Below, piece by piece: positions 19,571 through 20,960 of a stretch of DNA of 20,960 bases. Every line of letters starts with the position of its first letter. Positions within the stretch are counted from its first letter, which is position 1. A program made the translations under genes and the position numbers. The stretch is from Rhizophagus sp. LPA8_4_AMF (Eukaryota > Glomeromycota > Glomeromycetes > Glomerales > Glomeraceae). The notes beneath the pieces are model-generated. The model was given only the letters and a program-made list of their open reading frames with translations. It was not told where the DNA came from and did no database searches. Location: positions 1 through 20,960 of the forward strand of contig JADRCO010001248.1 of assembly GCA_021464525.1 (NCBI GenBank), written 5' to 3'.

Positions 19571-20850
19571 GGATCGACTATACTTCTCACCTGCCAATCA
19601 TTTAACCATTTTTCTAACAGAAGATTGTTGAAGAGAAACTTTGGCTTTTTTCTATTTGAGGTGCTTACAAGTAGCTTTTTAGACATTGTGAACTTCAAGG
19701 GGTATCTTTTAAGACTCGTCTAGACCTTAAACTTCTCATGTTGATAAAGCTATATATTTGGAGTAGTTCTTATTAAAGATATTTTCCAGAACTGCAAATT
19801 TGAACTCCTTTTGTATTTATGAAAAGTTTATACAGTTAGCATTTGGGCTGCTGGCTTTTAAATATCTTTTATGATAAGTTTTCCTGTTCATATTATATTT
19901 TTAGAAGCGTTGCAAAGTCTTTCTGCAAGGTGTTAGTTGAAGAAATGCCATTTAAAGAGCGGATCTTTTTTTTGTTATAGTTAATGAATAAGGAAATGTA
20001 GATGTAATGGCTTGGTATTTATTACCTCTTTTTCCAGTTTTCCTTTGGATTTCTGGAAGTATTAATAACTTTCCATTTATTTCAAAATTTTTTTTATCAA
20101 CGTTTTTGGATTATTGATTCTCTGGATTCTTTTAGGAACCTGAGAATATTTGAATGTAGATCTGTTGATCAGAAGGTTTAATATATCTTAACTTTTTGGA
20201 TTTGTAGATTAGTTTACAAAGAAGGGATGATTGTAATTGGGTAATTTATTTTAAATTAGGCTAATACTTGTTGATCACCAGTTAGGTTAACCAAATTAGT
20301 TAATAGCAGTGGTACTTAGATTTTATTATATTAGTTCTGGTATATCCTAAATTAGTGGCCTTGATAAGTCACTAATCTTAAAGATAACATATACTTTATC
20401 ACTTATGCCGTAATTTATATGCCAATTCTTTATGCCATTCTATAAACTTAACAGTCGAGCATGCCTAATAGTAGATAGTTTAGATTGGTAGTTAGTCTTG
20501 GAGATCTAAATGATGTTAGCATTAGATGCAGCTAGACTTGCCAACTTCTCAGTTTTACTATTAGTTGGAAGAACCCTATAGAGATCATAGAGAGGAATAA
20601 TTTAATTTTTTTTAAATTCTGTGCTATTAATTATATGATAATATTGACTATTTTAGGAGAACAGATTTAGTGCTTTACCTACTATGATTACAGAATTCCG
20701 CCATGAGCTAGCTAAAATATTTATATAGATTATATATCTACCTGTATAGTTTTATAAGCATCTGACAGTACATATATGGAGTTCTTTTAAAATGACAGAT
20801 AGTTTATTAATATACTACCCTTTCAAAAGTATTCAGTTAACCAATAAAAA
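19571..20850. other. Compositionally distinct, apparently decayed stretch of unknown origin
   Basis: GC content is visibly higher than in the flanks, homopolymers are fewer, and parts of the plus strand carry more G than C. The left edge is sharp: TTTTAGGGATCGACTATA, a string that looks like an inverted-repeat terminus (TATAGTCGATCCC read inverted). No long open frame exists on either strand and no domain is recognisable. It is most likely an old interspersed element or a dead gene. The family is not assigned. Confidence 0.4.
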
Positions 20851-20883
20851 TTACATTTTATTAATAATAATTAGTATTTAGTT

Positions 20884-20960
20884 GGCCATCTATATAAAAA
20901 AAATTTTTACTAAAATATATTTAAAATACACTTAAAATATACTTATATACTTAAAATATA
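20884..20960. repeat. Inverted counterpart of the left-edge AT array
   Basis: TATACTTAAAATATA-type units (ACTTAAAATATACTT, TATACTTAAAATATA) are the reverse complement of the array at 83-204. The inner edge AAAAAAAATTTTTACT mirrors AGTAAAAAAATTTTT at 225-238. A GGCCATCTATA string just before it (20884-20894) matches the end of the nested element at 1203-1456. The array runs off the window. Confidence 0.55.

Overview
The window looks like nuclear DNA of a filamentous fungus with a very AT-rich genome. Short GT-AG introns (about 70-180 bases), an intron-bearing Rac1 GTPase, a COG complex subunit, a type II tRNA-Leu with internal Pol III boxes and several BTB-domain genes all point to a fungus. 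The extreme AT content, the many small TA-flanked inverted-repeat elements and the BTB/TLDc-type genes fit an arbuscular mycorrhizal fungus of the Rhizophagus type. That placement is inference from style, not a database match.

Layout. Positions 1-4363 are a gene-free, repeat-rich stretch: the end of a Tc1/mariner-like element (1-80), an AT-rich TTTTAAGTATA array, three short TA-flanked inverted-repeat elements (328-989; 1062-1528, which carries a second element nested inside; 2900-3070) and a GC-richer hairpin (3715-3830). At 4364-5857 lies an intronless gene for a secreted-pathway protein: signal peptide, beta-trefoil lectin domain with three QxW motifs, aerolysin/ETX-MTX2-like domain, proline-rich stalk and C-terminal membrane anchor. 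This is the most unusual gene here. After a 1.5 kb AT-rich gap come two BTB genes arranged tail to tail: a three-exon MATH-BTB gene (+, 7412-8927) and a two-exon BTB-BACK-TLDc gene (-, 9284-11324). Just upstream of the latter, on the same strand, is a GC-richer stretch with good splice signals that may be extra 5' exons or a separate small membrane-protein gene.

From 12093 the window becomes conserved housekeeping: COG7 (-, 12093-15065, Golgi tethering) diverges from RAC1 (+, four exons, 15476-16408, polarity and actin signalling) across a 410 bp shared upstream region. A tRNA-Leu(AAG) follows (16951-17032), then a four-exon RanBP2-zinc-finger/RS-domain splicing-type gene resembling ZRANB2 (17172-18437). 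The last 2.5 kb has no supported gene. It includes a compositionally distinct, probably decayed stretch (19571-20850) and ends in an inverted version of the AT array seen at the left edge.

The genes do not form one pathway. The RAC1, COG7 and lectin-aerolysin products all touch the secretory or membrane system, but each gene has its own promoter and there is no operon logic.
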